Shown: piece by piece, positions 40,867 through 50,818 of the stretch
How positions within the stretch are numbered: position 1 is the first letter of the stretch
Layout: the number at the start of each line of letters is the position of its first letter
Virus record (IMG/VR): IMGVR_UViG_3300028384_000991
Span: 92,564 to 156,563 of that record
Reading direction: 5' to 3' (one strand)
DNA: 64,000 nt
DNA from: a virus
The notes under the pieces: generated by a model
The model's input: the letters and a program-made list of their open reading frames with translations, nothing else
What the model was told of the DNA's origin: nothing
The model's database searches: none
Translations under genes and position numbers: made by a program

Positions 40867-43800
40867 TATACTCTCCCTACTACCGCTTCAATTGTGCCAT
40901 AGCCGGGATCCTCCTTGGCTTGCAATGCTTTACCTATTACAGTTCCTACTTTAGGATCTTGGCTTGCAATAGCATAACCTGGTACACTTGCTGTTACAAG
41001 CATATCACCTTTGCGTACTACGCCAACTACATTTACAGGAACTCTACCCTGTAATGCAATCGCTGTAACATGATCGCCCTCTGCACCTGCGTTCATTAAA
41101 TAACCTGGTTTCTCTGAAACAACACCTGCTACCCTTGTGTCATCTTTCATAGAAGTAACAGTTACTTCTTGTTCACCACCAAATATTAATACACTACCAA
41201 TTTCATAATCTGCATCTGCAAGATAGTTCTCTGCCAAGTCAGCGTATAATGCTGTGTTTGCTTGAGCACTTGTTGAAATTGCATAAACATTTTGGAAACG
41301 TTTTAGTGTACTACCTAAATCATAAACATCAGTTTCACCTGGTAACATTGTTGTATCAGTTACAACAAGTCTTGCTGTGCCACCTGTAACAAAACCAATT
41401 TGGTCTGCGGATGTAAATCCAGTGTTTGCACCAATACCAATACCAGTTGAACTATTATCACCTTCGCCTGGTGCTTCAACAAATGAAGTATAAGTCCAGT
41501 CAGCGGCTATATAGTTTTCACCAGCCAATGCACTGTTATTTTGGAATGTGCTTTCTGCGGACTTGGCATTACCTATGTTTAGGTTACCAATCATATTATT
41601 GTTAGTAGTGCCACCGCCTGTTGTTTGTGAACTTAAGAATAGTGTTGTACTTGGGTTTGTAAAGTTAACAGTTGTACCCGAAGTATCAATAATTCTTGCA
41701 CTGTCAACTTCTAATGCTTGAACATTAATTGAACCATCTGTATGTGTTTTAACAATAGCACTTGGAGCACCAATTGTAGTAAATGTACCGCCACTTTCAA
41801 CAATAGTTGAGAATGGAATTGCACTTACATCACCTGTTGCACTATCGCCTTGTGCTCTACCAATTACACTGTCATCTGGAATGTTTGCTAATTTTTCAAT
41901 TGGTAGTTGACCATCGTCAATGCTAATAAAGCCGTTGTTGCTACTAAACACAACACTATCAAATACTGCAAGACCTAAGTTACCTTGTGTAATTCCTGCC
42001 GCTGTTGCTCTTACACCAGCCGCCTGCATATTAAGTTTGCTTTGTGCAATTTGTGCACCAGCGTTAACATCTGCGTTTACAATACTGCCGTCGGCAATAC
42101 CTGTTGCTACAGTTTTATCTGCGGCGTTATATGTAAACTCAAAGTAACCTGTTGGTGTAGCAGTGTCCCAATTAGAACCTGTCCAAATAATAATATCATT
42201 ATTATCTCTGGTACCATTTGCACCAGTACCATACATTAGAGAATCACCAAATGGTGTTCTACCATCTACATAACGTTTGTTAGTAGCATCAAATGGATCA
42301 CCTGGATCTCCTAATGCTGTTAGATTATTGTTACTGAAACTAATGTTTGCAGTTGGTGAAGTTGAACCGTCTCTTGCAATAAATCCAGCACCAATTGGAT
42401 TTGTTACTGCTTGTGAAGTTTCATCAATTCCTAAACGTCTATTGATATAACCACGTACTGCTGATTCAGTTGGTACACTGTCAACAGCATTATCCGTCAT
42501 ACCATCATCACTTGAGAATTCAGTAATAACAACACCACGTTTAAATCCAATACCGTCCAAGTTACTCAATGCAATACTTGCCGCAAATGTAACTCGTCCT
42601 GTACCTTGGTCAACTGTAAAGAATCTACCTACACGGAAGAAACCATCTTGGTCGGTTGATACATAGAACACTCTACCTTTGTCACGCTCTTGTACTTCAT
42701 TTGCCTGTTGTGGTTCTTGTGGTGCACCAAAAATCTTACTTGGATAGTTAGAAGTATTAAATCCTCCTGATCCAATATCATTGAAGTCGTGTCCAGTTGC
42801 TCTTGCTACAGAAATATTAACAGTAAGTCCTGCATTTTCTCCGTTGGCTAATCCAACACGTAAAGTAATTGCATCTGTTGATGATACCGGTGTGTTCAAT
42901 CCTGCCGCAACGATTGTATCGCCTAATGCCGCATCGTTAATATCACTAACATCTTCAATGGTAATTAAACCATAATCTGCTTTTTGTGAATAACTTAAAA
43001 TTCTATGTGTCTTACCATCCCAAGCAAACAACATATCACCATTGTTAAGTCTATTGATTTCTGATTGTTCAGTAAGTGTTGTAATAGCAATTACAGTATC
43101 GCCTGCTGTAGCACCCTGTGTGCCGCTTGGTGCATATGTAGTATCTGAAACATAATCTTGGTTAACAATCATTCTAATGTAATCGTAATTAGAATCAAAT
43201 GTTACCAACTGTTGATTAGCACCTGGTAGTGCTTGACCCACTGCATCGGTTCCATTAAATGCAATAGTTCTATATGTAAAGTCATCTTGCTCGTCAAACA
43301 CAATAGCAGTTGATGGTCTAATAACTGCTGTTTCTTCAAGGTTATCAAACACAAAGTTTTGTAATTGTCTAATAATAACTTTTTGGTTATTTGAAAGTGC
43401 TAATGCTAAACCATCATTACCTGAAATGTTTAGTTTGTAAATGTTACCATTTCGTGAAGCACCTGCTACAGGAGTTTCACTTGTAGTCTGAATACTTGCT
43501 ACTTCGTATCTTACAATACCTGTTGAGCCACCGTGGTCAATTTCAATTTCTGAAATGTTTGTTGGAATATAATCAACATCGTATACATAAACAATATTCT
43601 TGCCTGCTTCGTTGATAATACCTGCGCCATCATCATATACACGAGCAGTCTGTACCATCTTCTCAACAAGAGTGATTTGGTCAATAACTTCGTTTGGATC
43701 TGAACCTGCCGCAACCAAACCATAGTTACCATTTGAGTTAGAACCGTTTAGTGATCTAATCTGCGAACCATTGTTTGCCATGTATGCCGCATGACAGTAA

Positions 43801-46800
43801 TACGTGAACGTTGATACTTGTTCTGTAAGTGCGCCGTTGTTAACAACAATACCGTAACCTAAATCGTTAACCTGTGTATAGTCGTTTGCCAACATTGAAG
43901 TGTTACCAGCACTTTGTAGTACAATATCTGTAAAGTCTGCAAATTGGAAACCTGCTCCATCACCCGATGTTGGATTTAGAAATAGTGTTGCAGTACCTGC
44001 CGCTTGGTCATAGTTTGTAACAGCATCAACTTGATAACGCACACCTTGAATATAAAACGGACATGGTGTTTCTGGACGACGTTGTCTTAGTCCACTACCA
44101 ACACCACTTGATACGTTTAGTGTAAATGCATCATCTTTGCTAACAACAGTCATTGTTAGGTTAGATGTAAAGTTATCAATGTACATACCACCTGCGAATA
44201 CTTGTTTGTTTTGTGATTTACTAAACGATCCACAAACCTGTACGTAAGGCGATTTAATTAGAATCTGTCCATCTGGGTCAAGTACTTGAGCAAAACCACC
44301 GTGACCTTGCATTGTAACGTTCATGATTCTGTTTGAATCGTTCATCATGAACACATCAATTTCGTCGTTGTTCTTAGGTGGATTGTAATTAGTATCAAAT
44401 GCAAATTTAACACAGTCAATCAAGTTGTTGTGGTTAGTTAATGCATTAGATTCTGCTACTGCTTGTGCTGTAGTATTCTGTGTTACAGTTGATTGTCTAC
44501 TATCTGCAAATGCTGTTTTTGCTAATACTGCCGCACCAATTGTTTTAATGTAGTTGATTGCATCAGCAGTTTCTGTTTCTTGTCCACTAACCGCGCCTTT
44601 GTAATATGCCGCTTGGTTTGCAAGTGAACTTACTCTGCCACCATCGGTTAAGTCGCTTACTAATCCATCAACAATTAGTCCTGTATCTCTACGACACTTG
44701 CTTTCGTTGTATGTAAGTACAGGATAAGTTGCATTGATATATGCAATAGTTTCTTCAACAATAAATTCTTTGTTTAATTGAATCAACTCAGCGGCATTTG
44801 GAAATTCTCCAGGATTATCAGAACCACTTGATCCTTGGTTAACTGCTTTGGTAGGATCAACAGTATAATGATAACCGTAACGTGGATCTACCAAGTCAGG
44901 TAAGTTTCCTAAGCCGTTATTGATAACATCAATAATGTTGTTCATTAGTGTTGTTGCACGAGTATCTGTACCAGTTTCAAATGCACTTAAACCTGTTGTT
45001 TGGCTTGTTACAGTTTGTAATGGTGTGTATGCGGCCTGTGGTAAAATTGTGTTTACTACGAGGTCTCTTGTAAATGCATTCGCGGCCGCTGTTTGTGCTT
45101 CTTGTCCGTTAATTAGACTTTGTGTACCTACATAATACTTCGCCGCATTTTCATAAGTTTTAGCATTACCATTGTATTTGATATCGTGTGCAATACCATC
45201 GAGAATAATTCCTACATCTCGTTCACACTTTGCTTCGTTGTATGTGAAACCATCCCAAATGCTACCAGGTGTTGCACCTGCAATTTCGTTTGTAATAAAT
45301 TGAATTGTTTCGTCTTTGATGAATTCTTTGTTTTGCTGAATCAATGCTACAGCATTAGGATTATTAGTAGGTAATAATTCTAACCCATCAAAGTTTGCAT
45401 CTCTGTAGAAGTATGTGTTAATCCATTTTGATTGTGATGCTCTACGTGCCGGACGAATCTGACAACGTCTAAAGTCCGTGCCTTTGATAGAACAGTTTGC
45501 TGGTAACTTGATTGGGAAGTCTTCGTAGTAGATACCCGATTCTACGTGAATACAAATTTGTGTTGTATTTGTAAAGTTACCGTATTCAAATCTTTCTTCA
45601 TTTACAAATGTCTTTGGCTCAATTAATTGAACACGAATTGTATCTTCGTTTGCACCACGTGTGTATTTTACAATTCTACCCAATGCTCCTGATGTTTTAC
45701 CTCTTAAAATTTTACCTGGTAAAATATCAACATTGTTTGGAGCGCCTTGGTCAACATATCCTGCACCGCCGTTTTCAACAACCAATGTTACAGTTGAACC
45801 TTCAATCAATGTAGTTGTATCAAGTGTACCTAATCCGTTTTCAATAATGTTTGTTGAAATGTCAATTTTAGAAAGCACTGCATTTCTTACAGTAGATGTA
45901 ACTGTTTGATTAGTGTCAATAACTTGTGTAATACCATCTGTATTTCTTACAGGAGCAACAGTACCGTTCTGTAAAATAATATTAATAATTGTTTTACCGT
46001 AGTTGATACCAGCAAGTGTTTCGCTTAACTGTGTAGTTCTTGCAATTTGTCCCGATACTGAACTGTAATATCTTTTACCTACTTGGATTGCATGGAAGTT
46101 TGCATTAAGACCGTTTTCGATATCAATTGCAAGACCGTCAACAATGTATCCCATATCTCTTTCACAAATAGATTCATTGTATTGAAAATCTGGATATGTT
46201 TGATTAATATACGCAACAATTTCTTTTTGAATAAATGCTTTGTTTGCTCTTAGCAGTGTTGCCGCAGGTACACCATCTGTGTGTTCAGATGTAATGCTTT
46301 GTGAATTAATTACTGAGTCGGCAGAGCCATCACCATACGTAACTGTTTGTACATATGCACCTGGTTCAAGTGGAGCAGTTAAAATAAGTTCTTCTGCTTT
46401 TTCACAAGCCTTAGCAACAGTTTTATAAGCAAATTGTAACGAACGTCCTTCTTTACCTACTGGTGAAAATTCCTGTGAGTCGTCTCCATTTGTTCTAACA
46501 TATAAATCAACAATGGAAGTAAAACTTGAATTGTCTACATAAAATTTAGAAGCCGCCTGTAAATCATCTACATCATTTGGTGTCCCACTGCCTGCAAGGT
46601 TACCTGGATGGTCATGCAAGTAAAGTGGACCTGTCATGTCATCACCCTGTCTACGTACAGTAGCACTTCTTGGTAATGCTTCTGTGCTTAGGTATGAACC
46701 GTATAACGCACTGTTGTAATCATTGTCAACTAAAGTATGATCGCCTCCAGGATTACCTGAAGCGCCTTGGTTTGCACTAATTTTATTTGTGTTTGCAATA

Positions 46801-47531
46801 GCATCGCCTGCTGTTGGGTGCAAACTCAATTGGTTAGCATTTACAAATCTTACATAATAAACTGTGTTGTCTGTAAGTTCTGGAGCCGCACTACCTCCAC
46901 TTACTTCGTACTTGAAAGGTGTTCCGTTAATATTATGATCAAAACCATGTCCTGCAACAATTAAATTATTGTTGATGAAACTACCAATTGTAAGAGTGTA
47001 CTCAGAACCATCAGCAGGTTCTGATCTCATTCTGTTTGCAGTAAAACGTTTCTGATAACTTACATCATTGTATTTTTTATCAGCAACAAGATCGCCTACT
47101 TGAATATTTGTGCTGTGAGTTGTGTTAAATGCTGTTGCTGAAGCATCAGTAATAGGACCAATGTTACCTAATGTATATTGTCCAGAGCCATCAAGGAAAC
47201 CGCCAATCTGTGGTTGTAAGTCTGAATTAATTCTACCACCACTGTTTGTAATAACAAGTTGATCTGGATCAGTGTTGTCTACAAGAATACCAGGACCACC
47301 TACAACGTTTTTCATTAACAGTGAAGAACCACTGTCGTTTGAAACTGGAATCTTGTTTGCACCTAATTCATCTGGTGTGTCTGAAAGTGCTGTAAAACGA
47401 ATTGTTCCACCTTGTCCAAATACTGCATAAAGTTCTGAAAAGTTTTCGTTAGTTTTACTAAACGCATCACGGATACTATCACCCGTTGCGTCATTTCCTT
47501 CAACACCGATATTAATCACTCGTTTTGGCAT
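40866..47531 (-). CDS. Giant structural protein (tail spike or fibre, 2221 residues)
   Basis: This is the largest gene in the window. It opens with the motif INIGVEGNDATGDSIRDAF. Three internal repeats of the type YNExxCxRDxGxIxDG occur near residues 449, 760 and 937. A beta-helix-like region (SGIYYEDFPIKLPANCS) and a C-terminal domain with AENYLADADYEIG and VVRKGDMLVTAS follow. It looks like a large receptor-binding or tail structure of marine T4-like phages. It follows IscA and probably shares its late promoter. Confidence 0.7.
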   Translation of the reverse strand: MPKRVINIGVEGNDATGDSIRDAFSKTNENFSELYAVFGQGGTIRFTALSDTPDELGANKIPVSNDSGSSLLMKNVVGGPGILVDNTDPDQLVITNSGGRINSDLQPQIGGFLDGSGQYTLGNIGPITDASATAFNTTHSTNIQVGDLVADKKYNDVSYQKRFTANRMRSEPADGSEYTLTIGSFINNNLIVAGHGFDHNINGTPFKYEVSGGSAAPELTDNTVYYVRFVNANQLSLHPTAGDAIANTNKISANQGASGNPGGDHTLVDNDYNSALYGSYLSTEALPRSATVRRQGDDMTGPLYLHDHPGNLAGSGTPNDVDDLQAASKFYVDNSSFTSIVDLYVRTNGDDSQEFSPVGKEGRSLQFAYKTVAKACEKAEELILTAPLEPGAYVQTVTYGDGSADSVINSQSITSEHTDGVPAATLLRANKAFIQKEIVAYINQTYPDFQYNESICERDMGYIVDGLAIDIENGLNANFHAIQVGKRYYSSVSGQIARTTQLSETLAGINYGKTIINIILQNGTVAPVRNTDGITQVIDTNQTVTSTVRNAVLSKIDISTNIIENGLGTLDTTTLIEGSTVTLVVENGGAGYVDQGAPNNVDILPGKILRGKTSGALGRIVKYTRGANEDTIRVQLIEPKTFVNEERFEYGNFTNTTQICIHVESGIYYEDFPIKLPANCSIKGTDFRRCQIRPARRASQSKWINTYFYRDANFDGLELLPTNNPNAVALIQQNKEFIKDETIQFITNEIAGATPGSIWDGFTYNEAKCERDVGIILDGIAHDIKYNGNAKTYENAAKYYVGTQSLINGQEAQTAAANAFTRDLVVNTILPQAAYTPLQTVTSQTTGLSAFETGTDTRATTLMNNIIDVINNGLGNLPDLVDPRYGYHYTVDPTKAVNQGSSGSDNPGEFPNAAELIQLNKEFIVEETIAYINATYPVLTYNESKCRRDTGLIVDGLVSDLTDGGRVSSLANQAAYYKGAVSGQETETADAINYIKTIGAAVLAKTAFADSRQSTVTQNTTAQAVAESNALTNHNNLIDCVKFAFDTNYNPPKNNDEIDVFMMNDSNRIMNVTMQGHGGFAQVLDPDGQILIKSPYVQVCGSFSKSQNKQVFAGGMYIDNFTSNLTMTVVSKDDAFTLNVSSGVGSGLRQRRPETPCPFYIQGVRYQVDAVTNYDQAAGTATLFLNPTSGDGAGFQFADFTDIVLQSAGNTSMLANDYTQVNDLGYGIVVNNGALTEQVSTFTYYCHAAYMANNGSQIRSLNGSNSNGNYGLVAAGSDPNEVIDQITLVEKMVQTARVYDDGAGIINEAGKNIVYVYDVDYIPTNISEIEIDHGGSTGIVRYEVASIQTTSETPVAGASRNGNIYKLNISGNDGLALALSNNQKVIIRQLQNFVFDNLEETAVIRPSTAIVFDEQDDFTYRTIAFNGTDAVGQALPGANQQLVTFDSNYDYIRMIVNQDYVSDTTYAPSGTQGATAGDTVIAITTLTEQSEINRLNNGDMLFAWDGKTHRILSYSQKADYGLITIEDVSDINDAALGDTIVAAGLNTPVSSTDAITLRVGLANGENAGLTVNISVARATGHDFNDIGSGGFNTSNYPSKIFGAPQEPQQANEVQERDKGRVFYVSTDQDGFFRVGRFFTVDQGTGRVTFAASIALSNLDGIGFKRGVVITEFSSDDGMTDNAVDSVPTESAVRGYINRRLGIDETSQAVTNPIGAGFIARDGSTSPTANISFSNNNLTALGDPGDPFDATNKRYVDGRTPFGDSLMYGTGANGTRDNNDIIIWTGSNWDTATPTGYFEFTYNAADKTVATGIADGSIVNADVNAGAQIAQSKLNMQAAGVRATAAGITQGNLGLAVFDSVVFSSNNGFISIDDGQLPIEKLANIPDDSVIGRAQGDSATGDVSAIPFSTIVESGGTFTTIGAPSAIVKTHTDGSINVQALEVDSARIIDTSGTTVNFTNPSTTLFLSSQTTGGGTTNNNMIGNLNIGNAKSAESTFQNNSALAGENYIAADWTYTSFVEAPGEGDNSSTGIGIGANTGFTSADQIGFVTGGTARLVVTDTTMLPGETDVYDLGSTLKRFQNVYAISTSAQANTALYADLAENYLADADYEIGSVLIFGGEQEVTVTSMKDDTRVAGVVSEKPGYLMNAGAEGDHVTAIALQGRVPVNVVGVVRKGDMLVTASVPGYAIASQDPKVGTVIGKALQAKEDPGYGTIEAVVGRV

Positions 47532-47540
47532 ATGTTACCC

Positions 47541-47867
47541 CTAAAATCCTATTGACTCACCACAACCGCAACTTGATGTTGAAGCAGGGTTTTCTATTGT
47601 AAAGTATGATCCGAATACTTCTTTTTTATAGTCTATTGTGCTACCTATCAAATACATTATGCTGGCACTGTCCATAGCAAACTCTCCGTTGTCAAGTTTA
47701 ATAACTTCATCATCAAACTCTTTGCTATCGTCTAAAGTCCAGTCATATTTGAATCCAGCACAACCTCCGCCTTTTAAACTTAAACGCACTATTGGTTTAT
47801 TGTGTTCTTTAAGCATACTGTTCATATGCTCTACAGCGTTTGGCGTTAGTTTTACTATATCCGTCAT
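47541..47867 (-). CDS. IscA/HesB-family iron-sulfur assembly protein
   Basis: This 108-residue A-type carrier has the three conserved cysteines: one in GGGCAGFKYDW near residue 36 and two in SCGCGESIGF at the end. It could transfer Fe-S clusters to phage or host proteins, including the ferredoxin above. A late box AATAAATA precedes it with AGGAGAAGGA, so it is likely transcribed with the giant structural gene. Confidence 0.85.
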   Translation of the reverse strand: MTDIVKLTPNAVEHMNSMLKEHNKPIVRLSLKGGGCAGFKYDWTLDDSKEFDDEVIKLDNGEFAMDSASIMYLIGSTIDYKKEVFGSYFTIENPASTSSCGCGESIGF

Positions 47868-47883
47868 ACTTCCTTCTCCTATG

Positions 47884-47891
47884 TATTTATT
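47884..47891 (-). promoter_or_regulatory. Late promoter box AATAAATA
   Basis: It lies 16 bases before the iscA-like ATG at 47867, one mismatch from TATAAATA. Confidence 0.45.
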
Positions 47892-47931
47892 ATATTTTCT
47901 GTAATCCGAATGTAATTAGGTAAATAAATGT

Positions 47932-48219
47932 ATGTTTGTTAGAACAGAACAAGAAGTCAAATGGTACGTTAGAAAATCTAAAAAAGGAAAAACACACCCT
48001 TACAAGCGTGTAAAGACTGTGGTTATATTTGAGTGTGACAGTTGCCACGAAGAATTTAAGCGTGACAAGGGCAAAGTTGATTCTAAAAGATTAGATAATT
48101 CATACAACCATGTGTGTCCAAGTTGCGATCCTAAACGCTTCGCTCAAAAGAAAGGCGTCGAACAAAGACGCAAGTTGAACACAACGGTTGATGTTTTAAT
48201 GACTATTGATCAATTATAA
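47932..48219 (+). CDS. Zinc-ribbon protein on the plus strand
   Basis: This 95-residue basic protein has CDSCHEEFKRDKGK near residue 35 and HVCPSCDPKRF near 60, two CxxC pairs forming a zinc ribbon. A nucleic-acid role is likely. A GGTAAATA box ends five bases before the ATG. It is convergent with a small membrane gene, with stops adjoining. Confidence 0.65.
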   Translation: MFVRTEQEVKWYVRKSKKGKTHPYKRVKTVVIFECDSCHEEFKRDKGKVDSKRLDNSYNHVCPSCDPKRFAQKKGVEQRRKLNTTVDVLMTIDQL

Positions 48220-48393
48220 TTACTCAGACTTCCAAATAGTCCAAGCACCATATGCGATTGCCGCATATGCAAGTAGTCCTGCTAAGGGTTTAGCAATCAG
48301 CACAACGATACCTAATGCAATAAGCATTGCACCGTCCCAAGATGTTCTCTCTGTGAAACGCTTTGCTACCCAGCCTTTAAATTTGTCTAACAT
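48220..48393 (-). CDS. 57-residue membrane protein
   Basis: The frame starts MLDKFKGWVAKRFTERTS, then has two hydrophobic helices (MLIALGIVVLIAKPLAGLL, YAAIAYGAW) and ends in TIWKSE. AAAGGAGAAGAAT precedes the ATG. It lies convergently next to the plus-strand zinc-ribbon gene. Confidence 0.65.
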   Translation of the reverse strand: MLDKFKGWVAKRFTERTSWDGAMLIALGIVVLIAKPLAGLLAYAAIAYGAWTIWKSE

Positions 48394-48404
48394 ATTCTTC
48401 TCCT

Positions 48405-48644
48405 TTACTTATTAAGTGACTTCATATGTTTGTGTAACTCGTTCACTAACTTATCTTTAGTAAGTCTGCGATCAAGTTCGATACCATGTTTTCTGCCCAT
48501 TTGCTCTAACTTAACTTTAGTTTCTTTTTTAAGTTCTGCTTTTGAAGGTACAAGAATTAATGGTTTCTTTTTCGCTACGTGATCAGAAAGTTTTTGAGTT
48601 TTTTCTTCACCCGCGCCGAAAATCTTTTTAATCCAATTTAACAC
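48405..48644 (-). CDS. Small basic protein, SAP-like
   Basis: This 79-residue protein has an N-terminal MLNWIKKIFG and a helical basic C-terminal region (KVKLEQMGRKHGIELDRRLT) that looks like a small SAP or Rho-N-type DNA-binding helix pair. The function is unknown. It lies between the SOD gene and the 57-residue membrane protein. Confidence 0.5.
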   Translation of the reverse strand: MLNWIKKIFGAGEEKTQKLSDHVAKKKPLILVPSKAELKKETKVKLEQMGRKHGIELDRRLTKDKLVNELHKHMKSLNK

Positions 48645-48645
48645 G

Positions 48646-49194
48646 TTATTCTCCTTTTGTAAGTGTAATTACTCCACAGGCAAGTCTATCGCCTGCATTT
48701 CCGGTTTCTAATGATTCTGCATCTCCGCCTTTTCCGAGGTCGTCTTCGTTTTCATGTATGACTATTGCTCTGCCTACGATGCTTCTTTCGCCTATCAAAT
48801 CAATTCTTTTTGCTTGAATTGTGAACTCAGCGATCCCGTCTGAGTTTGCTTGAACATTGCCCAAATCACCGACATGGCCGTTTTCGAGATCGCCATGCTC
48901 CACACTATCGGGGTTGTAATGGCTTCCAGCACTTTCACAACCGTTGGATAGGTCTCCGTATTCATGGACATGAAAACCATGAAGTCCTTCTTTCAAACCA
49001 GTTATTCTACCCTTTATAAGTGTAGCAGTGCCTGGCTTTTGCATGAATAAAATAGTGCCTTTAACAGTATCTGAATGGACTAAGTCACATACAGCCGTAA
49101 CTGCTTCTTCTGCTTCTACTATTTGTTTCAGGCTTTCACACTGACAAGTTCTTGAGCGTGTTCTTTTACAATCTGTGAGTTGTCTAAATCGCAT
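48646..49194 (-). CDS. sodC: Cu/Zn superoxide dismutase
   Basis: This 182-residue protein has a complete SodC core: GFHVHEYGD (copper His pair), GSHYNP, HVGDLGN (zinc and bridging residues), GRAIVIHE and NAGDRLACGVI with the catalytic Arg. No clear signal peptide is seen, so it would stay in the cytoplasm or virion unless the start is wrong. The start at 49194 lies inside the UV endonuclease remnant; no good internal start exists before the core. The first residues MRFRQLTD resemble the head-cluster signature. Confidence 0.85.
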   Translation of the reverse strand: MRFRQLTDCKRTRSRTCQCESLKQIVEAEEAVTAVCDLVHSDTVKGTILFMQKPGTATLIKGRITGLKEGLHGFHVHEYGDLSNGCESAGSHYNPDSVEHGDLENGHVGDLGNVQANSDGIAEFTIQAKRIDLIGERSIVGRAIVIHENEDDLGKGGDAESLETGNAGDRLACGVITLTKGE

Positions 49195-50121
49195 ACAGTA
49201 TTTAGCCCATAATCGTGTAGTCTAATGCTGGCAAGGTTCTTAGCCTTAGACTCGACCATAATATCTGCACGATCGTTAAATGATAGAGCCCAGTCATTAA
49301 CTGCTGAATTCCACATAAAATCACTGTGAGCACGAAGTTTTGCTTTCTTGTAACCCTGCATTAGCAGATATTCCATGTCTGGTAATTCGTTGTTAGGCCA
49401 TTCTGTAAGTAGATCTTCACGTGATACTGAGTAATGAATAACAGGACGCACACCACGCCATGATTCAATCACGCGGTCAAATCTACGGTCGGTTGGTAGA
49501 ATGTATTCTCCTGTACGCACCCAGTGATGGTGTATGTCAAGAACGAGTGCGACGTGCTTTTCAAGTTCGAGACTTGCGTCGAGTCCCCAGGACATTTCGT
49601 CAATTGCATTTAAAGTCTTGAAATGAGTTGCCGTATCCCATCCACCTGATGACATCCACATGATATTCAAACTCCTCTATACTTCTATTTACAATATCAG
49701 GATTATCTGACGCAAGTACAGTAAACTGACCAGGGTGCATAGACAACCTAACATCAAGTTCACGAGCCGTTGCGCCGACGTGAGCGAAGTGCTTCTCACA
49801 ATATTGTCGTACATCAGGCTTGCGCCAGAAGTAAGACCAAGTAGGCTCAGTATAAACAGGTAGTACGTCACTTCCCAACCTAACCATTCTAAGTTCATTT
49901 GGTAAACTCCCTACGTATCTAATCAAGTTCTCATATGACTTGATATTGTGGACCATGATATCCCAAAGTCTTTGTTCAGCAACTTCACGTGTTTGTCTAT
50001 TAAGCCAAGCAACAGTTGTTGAACGTGTGTTAAGCGGACGCTGAATCTCCTCAAGAAGTTTCTTCTTCTGAGTTTGATCAGGGTGCATATACTTACAAGC
50101 AAAACCAATACGTTTAATCAT
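49128..50121 (-). pseudogene. Broken UV damage endonuclease (UvsE/UVDE)
   Basis: The N-terminal half (starting MIKRIGFACKYMHPD, through RLSMHPGQFTVLASDNPD) and the C-terminal half (NAIDEMSWGLDASLELEK, VLDIHHHW) are UVDE-family but in different frames. The first frame stops near 49600 after FQDFKCN; the second continues to 49128. The family's middle segment, including the Glu metal ligand before NDEMSWG, appears missing, so a deletion with frameshift is likely. It could also be an assembly error. A consensus early promoter precedes it. Confidence 0.65.
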
Positions 50122-50818
50122 AGTCTTTTAATATATTCCAAGTTTCTTTATAGTCTTGTATATTATAACAAAAACCTCTACCTTTGTCAAGTATAACTTT
50201 CTTTAAAGGATAGTCGTTACCTTCTGTGTGCATAGCATCACCAAAAAAGTGTAGTTCTTCATTGTCATCAAAATATTTCAAAATCTGTGATTTATCGCTA
50301 TGCTTTCTTGAAATATCAATTCCTGTTTCACCGCCAACCTTTGCATCAACATATTCGAATCTATCTTTGAGCATCTTAGCAATAGTATTACGTTCATTTG
50401 TTTGCTTATCAAATTTAGCATATAGCATACGTTCGCCTAATGTTGCATTACGTCCTACAATACTAAAATTACACATACCTGGACGATGTTCAAAATGTAG
50501 ACCAGTGCGTAGTACAAACTTGCTTTCTGTTAAAAAGCCTGTTAACCATTCGTGTACATCTTCTGGCAATGTCCAATCGTCTGTGTAAATATTCTTTTTA
50601 CTTTGCCATACATCACTACCATTACAATTAAAAACAGTATGACACATATTATAAGTGTCTTCTCCTAATTGTTCTATGGTTTTTGGTTTGTCACTTCCTG
50701 TGACTAAAGATACTTTGTTCTTACGACAAAAGTTATTAAAAAATGTTTTAAACTCTGAATTTATATTTTGTCTACTTGGTGTAAGTGTTCCGTCTACATC
50801 AAATATAAAGTGTTTCAT
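50114..50818 (-). CDS. HAD phosphatase of the phosphomannomutase (PMM) type
   Basis: This 234-residue protein has HFIFDVDGTLTPSRQ (nucleophile Asp), LVTGSDKPKTIEQLG, RPGMCNFSIVGRNAT, and GGETGIDISRKHSDK with FFGDAMHTEGNDYP near the end. The arrangement resembles eukaryotic-type phosphomannomutase/HAD IIB enzymes, which convert mannose-6-P to mannose-1-P for sugar donors. The start at 50818 (ATGA overlap with the glycosyltransferase stop) is chosen over a longer frame. It may support the sugar genes around it. Confidence 0.7.
   Translation of the reverse strand: MKHFIFDVDGTLTPSRQNINSEFKTFFNNFCRKNKVSLVTGSDKPKTIEQLGEDTYNMCHTVFNCNGSDVWQSKKNIYTDDWTLPEDVHEWLTGFLTESKFVLRTGLHFEHRPGMCNFSIVGRNATLGERMLYAKFDKQTNERNTIAKMLKDRFEYVDAKVGGETGIDISRKHSDKSQILKYFDDNEELHFFGDAMHTEGNDYPLKKVILDKGRGFCYNIQDYKETWNILKDYD
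50162..50190 (-). promoter_or_regulatory. Consensus early promoter before uvsE
   Basis: TTGACA (50190-50185), 17 bases, TATAAT (50167-50162), about 40 bases upstream of the uvsE ATG and inside the end of the HAD gene. Confidence 0.75.

Noticed and set aside
41920-42239. Long open frames on the plus strand opposite the giant structural gene
   Set aside because: They mirror the coding of the minus-strand gene, lack ribosome sites and have no recognisable product.
49128-50121. Programmed frameshift in uvsE
   Set aside because: The family's middle segment is missing, so a frameshift alone would not restore a full enzyme.
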